Origin: Anthoceros angustus
Taxonomy: Eukaryota; Streptophyta; Anthocerotopsida; Anthocerotales; Anthocerotaceae
NCBI GenBank assembly: GCA_010909165.1
Contig: MU008162.1
Coordinates: 1,860,001-1,924,000, forward strand
Reading direction: 5' to 3'
Length of the DNA: 64,000 nt
A model generated the notes under the pieces. That model saw nothing but the letters and a program-made list of their open reading frames with translations. It ran no database searches and was not told the origin of the DNA. Every line of letters starts with the position of its first letter. The stretch's first letter is position 1. Shown here in pieces: positions 53,047 through 63,715 of this stretch. A program made the position numbers and the translations under genes.

Positions 53047-53859
53047 ATGACTGTCTCGCAGACGACCTATTACTTCTCTCATGGCTCGCCCATGCTGCCT
53101 CTGGAGAATGAGCCCGCCAAGGCTTTTCTCCAAGGGTTCCCCAGGACGCTGCCGGAGAAACCCAAGGTCATCTTGATGATATCAGGGCACTGGGATACCA
53201 AAGAGCCCATGGTGAGCACCACGGCCAAGAACGAGACCATCTATGATTTCTATGGCTTCCCGCCGGAGCTTTACAGGCTGTCTTACACTCCCCCGGGTGC
53301 CCCTGCCGTGGGACGGAGAGTCCTGCAGTTACTGAAGGACGCAGGGTTCAAGGTTGGGGAGGATAAGAGGAGGGGGCTGGATCACGGTGCTTGGGTGCCG
53401 TTGCTGCTGGCCTATCCGGAGGCTGATATTCCGGTGCTGCAGCTGTCCATACAGTCCCACAGAAATGCAGAGTATCACTACAAGGTTGGCCAGGCGCTGC
53501 AGCCTTTGAAGGATGAGGGAGTGTTGATCATAGGGTCCGGGAGTGCTGTGCATAACCTGCGCGAGGTGATGAGGAGTTTTGGAGATACTTCTGGTAAAAT
53601 TCAGTCCTGGGCTAAGGCGTTTGATGACTGGATTCGAGACTCTCTTGTCAGTGGGAAGTTTGACGATGTTGTTCACTACGAAAGCAGGGCCCCTTATGCC
53701 CAGAAGGCTCATCCGAGCAATGACCACTTCGTGCCATTGCTGGTTGCCTTGGGGGCTGCCGGGGAGGGAAGAAGGGCAGAGCTAATTCACACTAGCTGGA
53801 GCCTTTCCTCAATGTCCTATGCTTCGTACGCTTTCAAACCTGCTCCTGCATCTCTGTAG
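53047..53859 (+). CDS. DODA: Extradiol ring-cleaving dioxygenase, LigB / DOPA-4,5-dioxygenase-like
   Basis: A 270-residue single-exon protein. Conserved metal and active-site His residues are visible at H12 ('FSHGSP'), H48 ('SGHWDT'), H113 ('LDHGAWVPL') and H169 ('GSGSAVHN'). Other family text includes 'YPEADIPVLQLSIQ', 'HYKVGQALQPLKDEGVLI' and 'AELIHTSW'. Length and motifs fit the non-heme Fe(II) class III extradiol dioxygenases of plants, which open catechol rings such as that of L-DOPA. In betalain plants this makes betalamic acid; elsewhere the substrate is uncertain. The ATG at 53047 was chosen because the frame upstream is open but has no ATG and is not conserved. It is cytosolic: no signal peptide is seen. 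Confidence 0.9.
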   Translation: MTVSQTTYYFSHGSPMLPLENEPAKAFLQGFPRTLPEKPKVILMISGHWDTKEPMVSTTAKNETIYDFYGFPPELYRLSYTPPGAPAVGRRVLQLLKDAGFKVGEDKRRGLDHGAWVPLLLAYPEADIPVLQLSIQSHRNAEYHYKVGQALQPLKDEGVLIIGSGSAVHNLREVMRSFGDTSGKIQSWAKAFDDWIRDSLVSGKFDDVVHYESRAPYAQKAHPSNDHFVPLLVALGAAGEGRRAELIHTSWSLSSMSYASYAFKPAPASL

Positions 53860-55442
53860 CATTTCTGTGGAGGGCACCAGATTTTCCGCGGGCTTACCAT
53901 GGTGGGACAGATCTTGTATATCATTCCTTTATTACATACTCACTTCCCATACCGAGACAGATCTGGCATATCTTACATATTCACATGACTTGTATGCAGA
54001 AAAGCCCTCCTACTTGGCATGAACTGTAGGCGGTCTCCCTTCGGAAAGCTCTTCTGTCATTGCTGAATGCCCGTACATAGAATTTAGTAAATACAATTCA
54101 GGGTAAGTGTGATCCATAGTCTCGCGTATTGCTAATGCTGCTGTTGGCTCGTCCTCTCATCCTCCTTGAGCTTTTGAAAGCTTGCGGAGCACATCTATTT
54201 AACTATGTACAGGAGTCTTGTCCAGCAGTCTTGTCTAGCAGTCAGAAACTGGGAGACAGCAGTCTCGCATGTAGAGTATAGCAAATCGTCTTGATCATCG
54301 TTGCGACCTAACTGCGCCACGGCTTTCTCCACCAAAATAAAAACTTAAAATGGGCTTGCTTCTATTTAGGGACTTTATTAAAGACCAGAGCGTCTCCGAT
54401 CAGCCTACGACTCGTTGAACTGGGGAAGGAAAAAAGTGAACTCATTTAATAAATTCAACAATTCAACTTCTCGTTGCATCAGTGGCAGACCGATTAGGGC
54501 TCCACAACTTGCATATTAACGCTTCAAACACTTTTATATTATAGGATTCAGTGGTAAGCCCTAAGTAAATATTTATCTCCATTCCAAAACGGTGACATCT
54601 CATTTTTGTGACGGAAGAAAGTAACAAGTATCATAAGGTGAATAAATCAAATATATAATATAAATATCCTCTTAACAAAAATTAAAATACAATTTAAGTT
54701 TAGAATATCTAGTTTATTTTTTCCAGAGTGAAACAACATGATATGCTTTTCACACGGATGACTATTCGGATAAAGAATCACACATAATGGCTCATTCTAT
54801 CCTCACCAATTCCGTCTCGACGGAAAGCCGGAATCTAAAGTTGAGCATTACGATCATGTTAGATTATGATTATGGTTACAATAATGTTAGATGGTGACCA
54901 TTAGCTTCGTTAGACCCCAAAGCTAATGAGCTTCGTCACTCCTTTTCACATTCACCCCTGGGTCCACATTCGTCCCTGCTGGATGGGTTTTTCCCCATCA
55001 TTTTTTTCCTCAAGAAACCATTTATTTCCCAAACCAATTTATAATATCAATATCTCATCATTTTTTTTATAATATGGGATATCATGGAGTAAAATCGTAC
55101 CAAATTAATCTAGAGTAAAAAACTATTTTACATAAAATTTAATTTATAAAAAATTAAATTAAATGGTCGATATCAATTCTATGGAACATCGATCACATAA
55201 TAAATATGTTGTAATGTTCCAACATGTTGCAAAATAAATTTATGACTCGTTGATTTTGGCACAATGCGGAGACAAGGACACGATATTTATATCATGTAGC
55301 TAAGGATGGATAACACTCCATCGAAGCACTGATGCATCCAATGGACCTTAATTGTGGAGTTTTGAATGCACTCATGTCAATTCTCACTATTTGCCTTATG
55401 GATTCCGGTGAGTGTATTTTGTTACATAAAATACCATCTAAA
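53860..55442. other. Intergenic, AT-rich after 54400
   Basis: No gene. Words 'ctgctggatgggtttttccc' near 54978 match the 3' flank of the transposon arm at 14980. Confidence 0.5.
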
Positions 55443-55640
55443 GAAGAAGAAGAATTTTATTTAAGTCCACTAAGGATGGATTTTCGTCATGGGACTTGGT
55501 ATCTAACAACTTGTACCATGGTGTGCCTAAGCTACTTGCACCAAGGGCATCCACTCCCTTTAGGCACCCCATTCTAAGTACCGATTTAAGCTCAGAATGC
55601 TTAAATCACGACGTTCTTATAAATGTCTGTCCATTTGGAC
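55443..55640 (-). repeat. LINE-like 3' end, minus strand
   Basis: A GAA array followed by 'ttttatttaagtccactaag' (the reverse complement of the shared tail) and the same body words as 31231-31345 in reverse. It is the best-preserved minus-strand member. Confidence 0.55.
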
Positions 55641-55649
55641 GTACATATC

Positions 55650-56369
55650 CTCCGTGCTGTGGCTAATAAGTGTGAGGCCGGTATAGGTGGCTTTCTTGTG
55701 ATGAAGGAGGCGGTTTGTGGCTCCGACGCTGGCCGCTAACCGGACACGGACCTGTCATGAGCCAGCTGGCGTCGGGTGGAAACTGGAGACCTCGATGAAG
55801 AGGAGTCAAAGAAGACAAGTGTGCATCGGAGCCTGGAAAGCGCGTAAAGACAGTCGACCGCTTAGCACTTCGACCCGTATGAATGAATGAATGCTTACGC
55901 CGCGTCCTAAAGATGGCTTCAAATGCGCGAAAGCGCTTGTGGAAATTTGTCGCTGTCACGTGAGATTGGAGCACGCAGTTGGCCATAGCTGTCGCCCGAG
56001 CTTGCTCTGATGCAATCGAGAAGACGCGCTGCTCGCTTTTCGGTGTCATCAGCCTGCGGGCGCAGGAGCAGTAGCAGGAGCAGGAGCAGGAGCGGTTGCA
56101 TGCTGCCAGGATCAGTCCGGATGCATGAGTTTCCAGCTCGGAGGGGCTGGCCGGACTATGTTTGTGAGAGCCGAGGTAAATCTGTCGGGATGTGCTGGTA
56201 ATTCTTGCTCGCTGAGATGGATTAGCACGCAAGGAGCTTTACGATGTGTAGCGAGAACTCTCTTTCAGATTTGCGAGTTTGCCGTGCATGTGATGGATTC
56301 CCCTGCTGTGGCAGCGCAACTAGCTCAGAGTCCGGGGGAAGCAGAGGTTTCGCTGCCTGTTGTGTGGCC
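55650..56369. other. 5' flank of the 7TM gene
   Basis: No gene is supported. A short 'gcaggagcaggagcagg' repeat lies at about 56065-56092. The frame before the ATG at 56370 stays open from 56244 without family features. Confidence 0.4.
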
Positions 56370-57470
56370 ATGGAGAGCTTTCCGACTCCTAGGAAGCCGC
56401 TGGACTACATCACGGGGGGTTTCATTGCGGCTGGATGCATTCCGTTCATCGTGGGGAACATCATCATCGTAGTGCACCGGAATTACCGACCGATTAAAAC
56501 CAAGGCAGTGGATTTGACCGTCCTCAGCTCTGTTGGAGGTTTTATATGGATCGTAGCAACCATCGTTGTCAACAATCACTTTGGTCGGAAGGAGGGTTCA
56601 TTTTGGGCCTTCTGTAATCTGTGGAGTTTCTGGTTACAAGCGTCGCTGGGGTTTGCCCTTTGGCTCAATTGCATGATAGTTCGTCTACTGAATTTGCACC
56701 TCATCTTTTTCGAAAAAGTTGAGAGAGTGAAGAGGTGGACACACATTGCTCTGCCACTTCTTCTCCTGCTCAGCCCGGTTGTTGCCTATTCCACGGTTGC
56801 CACTGTGTTCCGAGCAAGCCAGTGAGTGGGAACAAACCTTACTGAAGGTGGCTAGTTATGCTTCTCGTACTTCCTTGCAGACTTACAGTCCAAGTTTCTG
56901 TCGTCACGTTTGCAGATTCAGAAAACCACCCGAAAATAACCACGGTGGAGGGGACTGCAAAATTATTCATGAAGGCTGGTCTATTGGACTGCTTATCCTG
57001 CTTCCTTTCTACTTTTTGATATTCCTCTTACTGGCTTTCACTCTACGGAACATCATGGCTCAGTACAATGAATTTCGGTAAGTTTTTGTGACAAAAGGTA
57101 TGTGATGTTCTGCCCTTGTGCTGTTATAGCAGCCTTGTCGAGCTAACATTCTCCATTTGCGTGCAGGTTGATACGGAAGGGTGGGATATTGTCTGTGTTT
57201 CTTTATCTCTTGTCACTGGTTACACTCCAAACGCATGCATATACGGAGGTCACAGGTCGCTGCTTTCTGTCACTATCTGTGGCTGCAGCGGTGTTCTACT
57301 ACTTCTGGGCTCGGAATGCTGTAGTAATATACAATGTTTTATTCCACAAAGAGGAGTACGCCCAGCGGTTCCTTGAAAGCCTTTCAGCTTGCCCGCCTGA
57401 CACACAAGCAAGGTCTGAGGATACCTCACTTTTATCAGCGAAACTCTTTCTAGAAAGGGAGCATATTTGA
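56370..57470 (+). CDS. Seven-transmembrane protein (RGS1/GPCR-like), no RGS box seen
   Basis: Exons 56370-56821, 56916-57077 and 57167-57470 join in exact phase (2 and 2) to about 305 residues. Seven hydrophobic segments are visible: 'GGFIAAGCIPFIVGNIII', 'TVLSSVGGFIWIVATIV', 'FWLQASLGFALWLNC', 'IALPLLLLLSPVVAYS', 'IGLLILLPFYFLIFLLL', 'ILSVFLYLLSLVTLQT' and 'FLSLSVAAAVFYYFW'. The segment around 'FWAFCNLWSFW...SLGF' resembles the corresponding part of plant RGS1. No RGS box follows. An alternative donor at 57413 links in phase to an exon at 57501-57645 encoding a coiled coil ('EVLLQQAREEASSLRSYVQ'), which would replace the last 19 residues and leave the true end uncertain. It is probably a plasma-membrane protein; ligand and partner are unknown. 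Confidence 0.7.
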
Positions 57471-57900
57471 TGAGCTGTACTAAAGTGAAATGTTGCGCAG
57501 GGGGCTCTACCCAGATCTGTACCCAAACCTGGAAGTCTTGCTGCAACAGGCCCGGGAAGAGGCATCCAGTCTGCGAAGTTATGTGCAGGAGCTGGAACTA
57601 AAGCTGGCCAACTTGGAGGCTGTGTGCACCCATCTTGAGCAACAGGTAACGTCCTTCCTATTTTTCAATCAATTTTGTTGTTAGAGCGCTTGATCAGGTT
57701 GGACCTCACTTTACTTTTATCTGCTGGTTACTTGACCTTAGGGTCCTGCAAGGACACATACTCCAAGCTGAAATGGAGTTCATCCTGGATGGTCAAAGGC
57801 TATGAGCAGCTGCTCGTTAGGATGCTGTTCCTGGGTCTCATCGGCGACAACTGTGAGAAACGTGATTCTTGTAAGAAGCAGTGATGCACTGCCTGATAGA
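57471..57900 (+). other. Possible alternative 3' exons of the 7TM gene
   Basis: 57501-57645 is bounded by 'cgcag' and 'caacag|gtaacg' and encodes a clear coiled coil. Candidate last exons at 57742 or about 57753 give different short ends. Transcript data are required. Confidence 0.4.
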
Positions 57901-58226
57901 TGGACTCGGGCGGCATCCCACAGCTTAGTGTTTCAGCCTTCATTTTCTGCATATTCCTCATACTGAATATGATAATGAAGTGTGTTTTCTAGGCCTTGCT
58001 TGAACAACACTGTTTCTGTTGGTGTGCAGGAGATGGGATCTTGAGCCAATAACTCTGAAGCCTGATATTCTCTGAGGGTGCTGGAACCTCTGAGCGTTGG
58101 TGGTCATGCAACCTGTCTTAGGCTGAAAACAGCCCAACCTTGTGCCACATGGCGGTACCTATGGCCGTTCAAGTCAGTGAATCAGGACATCCAACACATT
58201 ACTTGTGAGTTGTTCAAGTCAGTAAT
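57901..58226. other. Convergent intergenic DNA
   Basis: Nothing is seen besides the probable 3' leader of the 7TM gene. Confidence 0.5.
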
Positions 58227-58694
58227 TCAGGACCTCAGCACATTATGTGCGAGTTGATAGTGAACTTCAAACTTTAAGCAAGCTTGGTCTGCGACCGCTG
58301 TGTCTCTATCAGGCGGCCAAAGTCGCAGTTCAGTGTCCTCAGCCTCCATATATTTTTGTCTGTCCAATTCCTTCAAGTACCAAGCTAAGAGATATTTCGC
58401 AATCGGAGTACACTCCTGGAACGTCTCAGACTCGACGATCTTTCTCACTTGTTTTTGCATGCATGGGTTCCCACCGTAAGCCAGGGCAAGAGCCCAGTGC
58501 TTCATGGCTGGCAGATCCTTCGAACCCAGAGCCGAAGCCATGGTTGGATCCGTGACAACAGATATTGCAACCTCGATTCTACGATCGATCTCCCTCAAAA
58601 GATCTTTCGTATCCCGAGAACAGCTCAACTTCAATTGGTCTGCAGGTTCTGGCTTGCGACAGGATTCCTCGAGAGGAGTTTCTTCTGAGTCCAT
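58227..58694 (-). CDS. Hypothetical 155-residue protein
   Basis: A clean ATG-to-stop frame ('MDSEETPLEESCRKPEPAD' ... 'VHYQLAHNVLRS') with balanced, protein-like composition and predicted helices ('DTKDLLREIDRRIEVAIS', 'IAKYLLAWYLKELDRQKYM'). No domain is recognised. Plus-strand frames over the same stretch are lower in quality. It could be a small gene or a terminal exon of a larger one. Confidence 0.4.
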   Translation of the reverse strand: MDSEETPLEESCRKPEPADQLKLSCSRDTKDLLREIDRRIEVAISVVTDPTMASALGSKDLPAMKHWALALAYGGNPCMQKQVRKIVESETFQECTPIAKYLLAWYLKELDRQKYMEAEDTELRLWPPDRDTAVADQACLKFEVHYQLAHNVLRS

Positions 58695-59048
58695 TTATGT
58701 TCTCTGCTTCCTCCTTTACCAAGTACGATACAGTCGAGGCCAGCCAAGCAATCATATGATGAGGGTGCAGCCACTTGATCTGTCAAAGGACACGACCTTC
58801 AACGAAGTGGCAGGGACTACAAAGCAGTTGGTGTCCTGTATTCTGGCTTCTAATTTACTCTTCGTCGATGGAGATTCCAGCAGCATACTCTATTAGTTCT
58901 AATCCATGTACATATTTATGTAGATACGCGAAACCGAACAAAATTACATACCTCCCTACACTACAGTCCCGGAGGCTATCTCCGCAGACAATGTCAGGCA
59001 ACAAAATTTTGGAGCCACATCAAACGGTCGCCATAGACTGTCAATAAC
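58695..59048. other. Intergenic DNA
   Basis: Probable 3' leader of the P0 copy to the right (minus strand). No gene. Confidence 0.5.
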
Positions 59049-60019
59049 CTAATCGAACAAGCTGAAGCCCATGTCGTCCTCCGACTCTTCAGCGGGTTCC
59101 GCCTTTTCTTCCTCGTTGGCTGCTGCAGCAGCAGGTGCAGCAGCTGCTGATGTCTCCACCGGAGCGGCGGCCACCGCAAATTTGCTCGGATCCTTCAAGT
59201 ACTCCTTCACCTTCCCCGCCTGAGGGAATGAATAGCCTGTGTCAATGGCAATAGCCAACACGTTCTTGTAACTGTTGACGAAGAAGTGTGGTGCTGCCGC
59301 CAGTGTCGGGTAGTCCAGACCCAGAGAAAGTGCTGCCACTGTCGATATTCCAGCAGTGAGCTTGTCCATCAAGTCATCTTCTGTCAGATCCAACACCGCA
59401 GGATCGAACACCGACCCATTGTCGAAGATGCTCTGAACCACAAGCCCGTATGAGAAAGGACGGATTCCCAGCTTAGCCAACAATGCTGCCTCGGAAGACC
59501 CGACCTTGTCACCCTTCTTGATAAGCTCCACCGGGGCTATGATTTCCACAGTCCCCTTGTTAATCTTCGTGGGGATGTTGAGCACCTGGAAGAAGGAAGT
59601 CTGGGAGGGATCCAGCCCAGTGTTCCCCGGAGGAACCACCACATCAATGGGTGCCACAAGACCCACACGGGCAGGTGCTCCCACTTTGTACTTGGGTACT
59701 TGGCAACCTCTTCCCTCACCTCCTTCAGATCACCCTTGGTGAATATCAGCCCAACGTTACCCACCAGCAACGGTATCAGATTCAAGATAGCTTCGTTACC
59801 CATCTTCTCAGCGTGGATTCGAATGGTCCTCTTCATCATCGTGTTTTTCCCCATCAGCACCACGGACTCAGGCCTCAACCCCTTCCTAATGCCCTGCAAC
59901 TGATTGGACCCAACATTGTCGGCAAGACAAATCAGGACCTGATTGAACTCCTCCAACAGGTCGCACATCTTCCTGTCATACGCCTGTTTCTTCTCCTGCT
60001 TAGTACCTTTGAAACCCAT
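59049..60019 (-). pseudogene. RPP0: Ribosomal stalk protein P0 (uL10), frameshifted tandem copy
   Basis: Encodes a P0 protein nearly identical to the copy at 62061-63023, from '[19 protein letters not shown]' to 'DDMGFSLFD'. The only lesion I find is an 8-bp tandem duplication of 'gtacttgg' (59688-59695 and 59696-59703), which shifts the frame after about residue 107, at 'REEVAKY'. P0 anchors P1/P2 to the 60S GTPase centre, so loss of this copy would be covered by the other one. Its divergent upstream region (60240-60460) is homologous to the upstream region of the intact copy. Sequencing error should be excluded. Confidence 0.85.
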
Positions 60020-60229
60020 GGCTCCTTCCCGAGCTGCATCAGGTACCGCCAATTAGCTTCACCAACACCGCCAACAACAGGCGACATAGCACGACGACCA
60101 ACGACGTGACTACAACAAGGAAGCCACCCCAAGCTCAGTAAAATCCGGGAAAAGAACAGCAGAGCAAAATTCACCCTCGTACCACAGCAGGCAGGAGATA
60201 CTCTCAAAGAAACTAATTAACATGGAGAG

Positions 60230-60442
60230 CACGAAATCAATGAACTCCAAGGACCGCACCTGTTCAGAACGAACCCCCAAGCTCCGGCGAAGGAAAAACG
60301 CTCCGCTTCACAAACAAAGGAGAGAAGGATATACCCACACCCTGCGATCGACAACGAACCGGGGGCCAAGCCGACGCTGTCGGCATGGCGGGCAGACGTA
60401 CTACGTCGTGCTAGTTCGCTACGTCGTGCTGCGGCTTTCAAA
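60230..60442. promoter_or_regulatory. Divergent P0-copy / EMG1-like intergenic region
   Basis: Shares words such as 'aaacgctccgcttcac' and 'gggggccaag' with 63230-63430, the upstream region of the intact P0 gene. On the minus strand 'aacag|gtgcgg' (60260 region) looks like the donor of a 5'-leader intron that ends just before the P0 start. Confidence 0.4.
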
Positions 60443-61633
60443 ATGGGGGAATTGGAGGGAACCATAGACATTGTGACTCCAGCGCCCAGTGCAACGGGGA
60501 CGTCAGTTGGGGATGAGGAAGGGGGTGTGATCTTTGTGCTGGAAAAGGCGTCCTTGGAAGTTTGCAAAGTTGGCAAGGTATGTGGCCGGGGGCTGCTGGT
60601 GCTGACGAGGTGAAGAGGGCTCAGGCCTTGGATGATAATGCCTGGTTTGTTGCGTGATTTGTGTGTGCAGGGGTATCAGCTTCTGAATTACGATGACCAT
60701 GCCAAGTTCCTGCGGGCACACAAGCGGGATCCTGCGAATTATCGTCCAGACATCGTCCACCAGGTCTTGCTTCGGAGCCCTGTTAGGGGGTTATTGAGCT
60801 TCGCGAGATTGCAGCCATGGGGTTTCCAGCTTACTGATATGGGGATTTTGCATTGGAAGGGAGCAGGCTTTGTTGACTAGGACAGCCCGTTGAATAAGGC
60901 AGGACGGTTGAGGGGGTTGTTTGTGAAGACAGACAAGAATGTCCTGATTCAGGTGAATCCTCACATTCGTATTCCACGGGACCTTCAAGCGCTTCTGTGG
61001 TCTTGTGGGTAAGCTTGTTTTAGAATTAGGTGGTGATTTTCTTATCTGCTGACATTCTTGCTAGGGCTGTCGTCTGACTGATGTTTGTTATGCGGCAGTA
61101 CAATTGCTAGAAAAGCTAAGCATTCGAGAGCGGGGTGCTAGTTCAATGGAATTGGGTTGGCAAGCCCATCTGCGGCTGAGCTCTGCTGGCCTTGGCCCAA
61201 CTGATGGTCTCTACTGGTACATGATGGAAACAGGAATGTCGTTTAGTGCACCCAAAGTTGTTCAATTACGGGACTACATCAAAGCAGCTGGCCTTAAATC
61301 CACTACAGTTTTTGTGGTGAGGATACGGACAAACCTGCTTTTCGGTTTCTTTGTGCCGTGCCATAGTCGAACCTTCTAAGTATCTCAGTACAGGTGGGAG
61401 CAATGGCCCATGGCAAGATTGAAGCTGATTACATAGATGATCTAGTATCAGGTATGAAATGTCTTGGAGCTTGCATGCATTCCTTGTCCTGCAGTCTTTC
61501 ACCAGCGTGGGTATTGAGGAAGGTGCATCATCTGAGTGAATGCTGTCTTGCAGTTTCGGAGCACCCATTAAGCGCTGCGTGCTGCCTTGGTCGCATCTGC
61601 AACGCCCTAGAGCAAGAATGCAAAATCGCATAG
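60443..61633 (+). pseudogene. EMG1: EMG1/NEP1-like rRNA methyltransferase gene with lesions
   Basis: Six exon-like blocks: 60443-60577, 60671-60763, 60881-61008, 61099-61316, 61394-61451 and 61554-61633. They read 'VIFVLEKASLEVCKVGK', 'YQLLNYDDHAKFLRAHKRD', 'DSPLNKAGRL', 'VLIQVNPHIRIPR', 'VQLLEKLSIR', 'TGMSFSAPKVVQLRDYI', 'VGAMAHGKI' and 'PLSAACCLGRICNALE', the order of EMG1 (Nep1), which methylates a pseudouridine of 18S rRNA and assembles the 40S subunit. Lesions: an extra G in 'ccacgggacc' shifts exon 3; about six residues expected between 'DIVHQ' and 'DSPLN' are missing; the middle of exon 4 is diverged. It may be a degenerate second copy. The other splice borders are good, so an assembly error in an active gene is not excluded. 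Confidence 0.7.
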
Positions 61634-62060
61634 TCCTGCTGCAACAATGTCTCTCGTTTGTGTGCTCTCAGGCCACAGGACGTTGAAACTTGAGCAAGCA
61701 GCCGTTCAGGAGACTGTTGGCTGTTACTTCGAAGGCATCTTACTCCGGACATCACCGCCTATTTTGATTCGATTATGTGAGCACACAATGTGGCTTACGA
61801 GTGGTATATCGTAGCAAAAGTTTATCTTCTCCGGCAGACGTCGCTTCACGCGTAGGGACATACGTGGAAATACCTCCTGCCTGCAATGACCTTCCGGGAG
61901 AATCAGCGCTCGAACAGTCTAATTAGAAGTACAGAAGTTCGCTTCTGCAAATTCTTACATCAGACACCTCAAAATTCTTCGGCCAGAGTATGAGAAATTT
62001 GGGAACATCAAATGGCCGTCACAAAATGCCGAAAGAGTGATTAGACAAGCTGGAGCGAAA

Positions 62061-63023
62061 CTAGTCGAACAGGCTGAAGCCCATGTCGTCGTCCGACTCT
62101 TCAGCGGGTTCCGCCTTTTCTTCCTCCTTGGCCGCTGCAGCAGCGGGTGCAGCAGCTGCTGGTGTCTCCACCGGAGCGGCGGCCACCACAAATTTGCTCG
62201 GGTCCTTCAAGTACTCCTTCACCTTCACCGCCTGAGGGAATGAGTAGCCTGTCTCAATGGCAATAGCCAACACGTTCTTGTAACTGTTGACGAAGAAGTG
62301 TGGTGCTGCCGCCAGTGTCGGGTAGTTCAGACCCAGAGAAAGTGCTGCCACTGTCGATATTCCGGCAGTGAGCTTGCTCATCAAGTCATCTTCTGTCAGA
62401 TCCAAGACTGCAGGATCGAACACCGACCCATTATCGTAGATGCTCTGAACCACGAGCCCGTATGAGAAAGGACGGATTCCCAATTTAGCCAACAAAGCAG
62501 CCTCAGAGGACCCGACCTTGTCACCCTTCTTGATAAGCTCCACCGGGGCTATGATTTCCACAGTTCCCTTGTTGATTTTCGTGGGAATGTTAAGCACCTG
62601 AAAGAAAGAAGTCTGGGAGGGATCCAGCCCAGTGTTCCCCGGAGGAACCACCACATCAATGGGTGCCACGAGACCCACACGGGCAGGTGCTCCCACCTTG
62701 TACTTGGCAACCTCCTCCCTCACCTCCTTCAGATCACCCTTGGTGAAGATCAGACCAACGTTACCCACCAGCAACGGTATCAAATTCAAGATAGCTTCAT
62801 TGCCCGTCTTCTCAGAGTGGATACGAATGGTCCTCTTCATCATCGTGTTTTTTCCCATCAACACCACAGACTCGGGCCTCAACCCCTTCCTGATGGCCTG
62901 CAACTGATTGGATCCAACATTGTCGGCGGCACAAATCAGGACCTGATTGAACTCCTCCAATAGGTCGCACATCTTCCTGTCATACGCCTGTTTCTTCTCC
63001 TGCTTGGTACCCTTGAAACCCAT
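62061..63023 (-). CDS. RPP0: 60S acidic ribosomal protein P0 (uL10)
   Basis: A 320-residue, full-length, single coding exon. Residues 1-105 are the rRNA-binding L10 domain ('[19 protein letters not shown]', '[13 protein letters not shown]'). The next part ('[19 protein letters not shown]', '[19 protein letters not shown]') is the P0 insertion domain, followed by P1/P2-binding helices, an Ala-rich hinge and the conserved acidic end '[10 protein letters not shown]'. It forms the base of the ribosomal stalk that recruits elongation factors. A '...ttacag' acceptor lies 5 bp before the ATG and a 'ccag|gtgtgg' donor near 63275 suggests a leader intron, common in ribosomal protein genes. It is divergent from RPF1 at 63716 and shares its telo-box promoter. 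A near-identical frameshifted copy lies 2 kb away in the same orientation. Confidence 0.95.
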   Translation of the reverse strand: MGFKGTKQEKKQAYDRKMCDLLEEFNQVLICAADNVGSNQLQAIRKGLRPESVVLMGKNTMMKRTIRIHSEKTGNEAILNLIPLLVGNVGLIFTKGDLKEVREEVAKYKVGAPARVGLVAPIDVVVPPGNTGLDPSQTSFFQVLNIPTKINKGTVEIIAPVELIKKGDKVGSSEAALLAKLGIRPFSYGLVVQSIYDNGSVFDPAVLDLTEDDLMSKLTAGISTVAALSLGLNYPTLAAAPHFFVNSYKNVLAIAIETGYSFPQAVKVKEYLKDPSKFVVAAAPVETPAAAAPAAAAAKEEEKAEPAEESDDDMGFSLFD

Positions 63024-63520
63024 TGCTCCTGTAATGGAAGGTACTGAAAGTTAGCGTCATTGAGATTGTCGCGAAGAGAAACATAATTCTATCGTAATAG
63101 AATGACTGACACCGGTAAGTCCTCCTAACATGGGAACCGAAGGCTAAGAAGTACCTTCAAGAGTTCCCCTGTTTGCCAAATGGGTCTGCAGCGTGGCCTA
63201 GCTACAAAGCAAGCTAAAGATACTCGGAAGACATGGACTTCGGATGCTGAGCGAGAAATCAAAACAGTACCACACCTGGTTCGAAGGATCCCGAAAAACT
63301 CCGGCAAACAAACGCTCCGCTTCACCGACAAAGGATACAAGGATGATTTCCTCGAGCTACGAACTGCAAGAAACTGGGGGCCAAGTCGAGCCTGGTCGGA
63401 CAAGGCGGGCAGAGTGACTGCCACTTTAACCCCGATATACGAGATGCGCCGACAAGTGAAGAGCGCAAAGCCACAGCAAAGGAAGGACCTAACTCTTGGC
63501 TCCCTCGCCTATTTCAACAG

Positions 63521-63561
63521 CCAATATTTAGGGTTTTGGCGTTTGTGTCCTTGAACCCTAA
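63521..63561. promoter_or_regulatory. Divergent P0/RPF1 promoter with two telo-boxes
   Basis: 'ttagggttt' at 63528-63536 and 'aaccctaa' at 63554-63561 are telo-box motifs in opposite orientation, next to 'ccaat' at 63521. Telo-boxes are characteristic of plant promoters of ribosomal-protein and ribosome-assembly genes. Both flanking genes belong to that class. Confidence 0.65.
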
Positions 63562-63715
63562 ACCTCACCTAAGGAACCGCTGCTATCCATGGGGAGTATT
63601 TACGTATTGAGCACATCTTGCTCCTCTCGGTAGCATCCGCGTCAACTGATCCAGAACCAGGTGTTGGTATATCATAAGCTCAGGAACCCCTGTTCGTCCT
63701 TTTGGGCTTGGAGCC

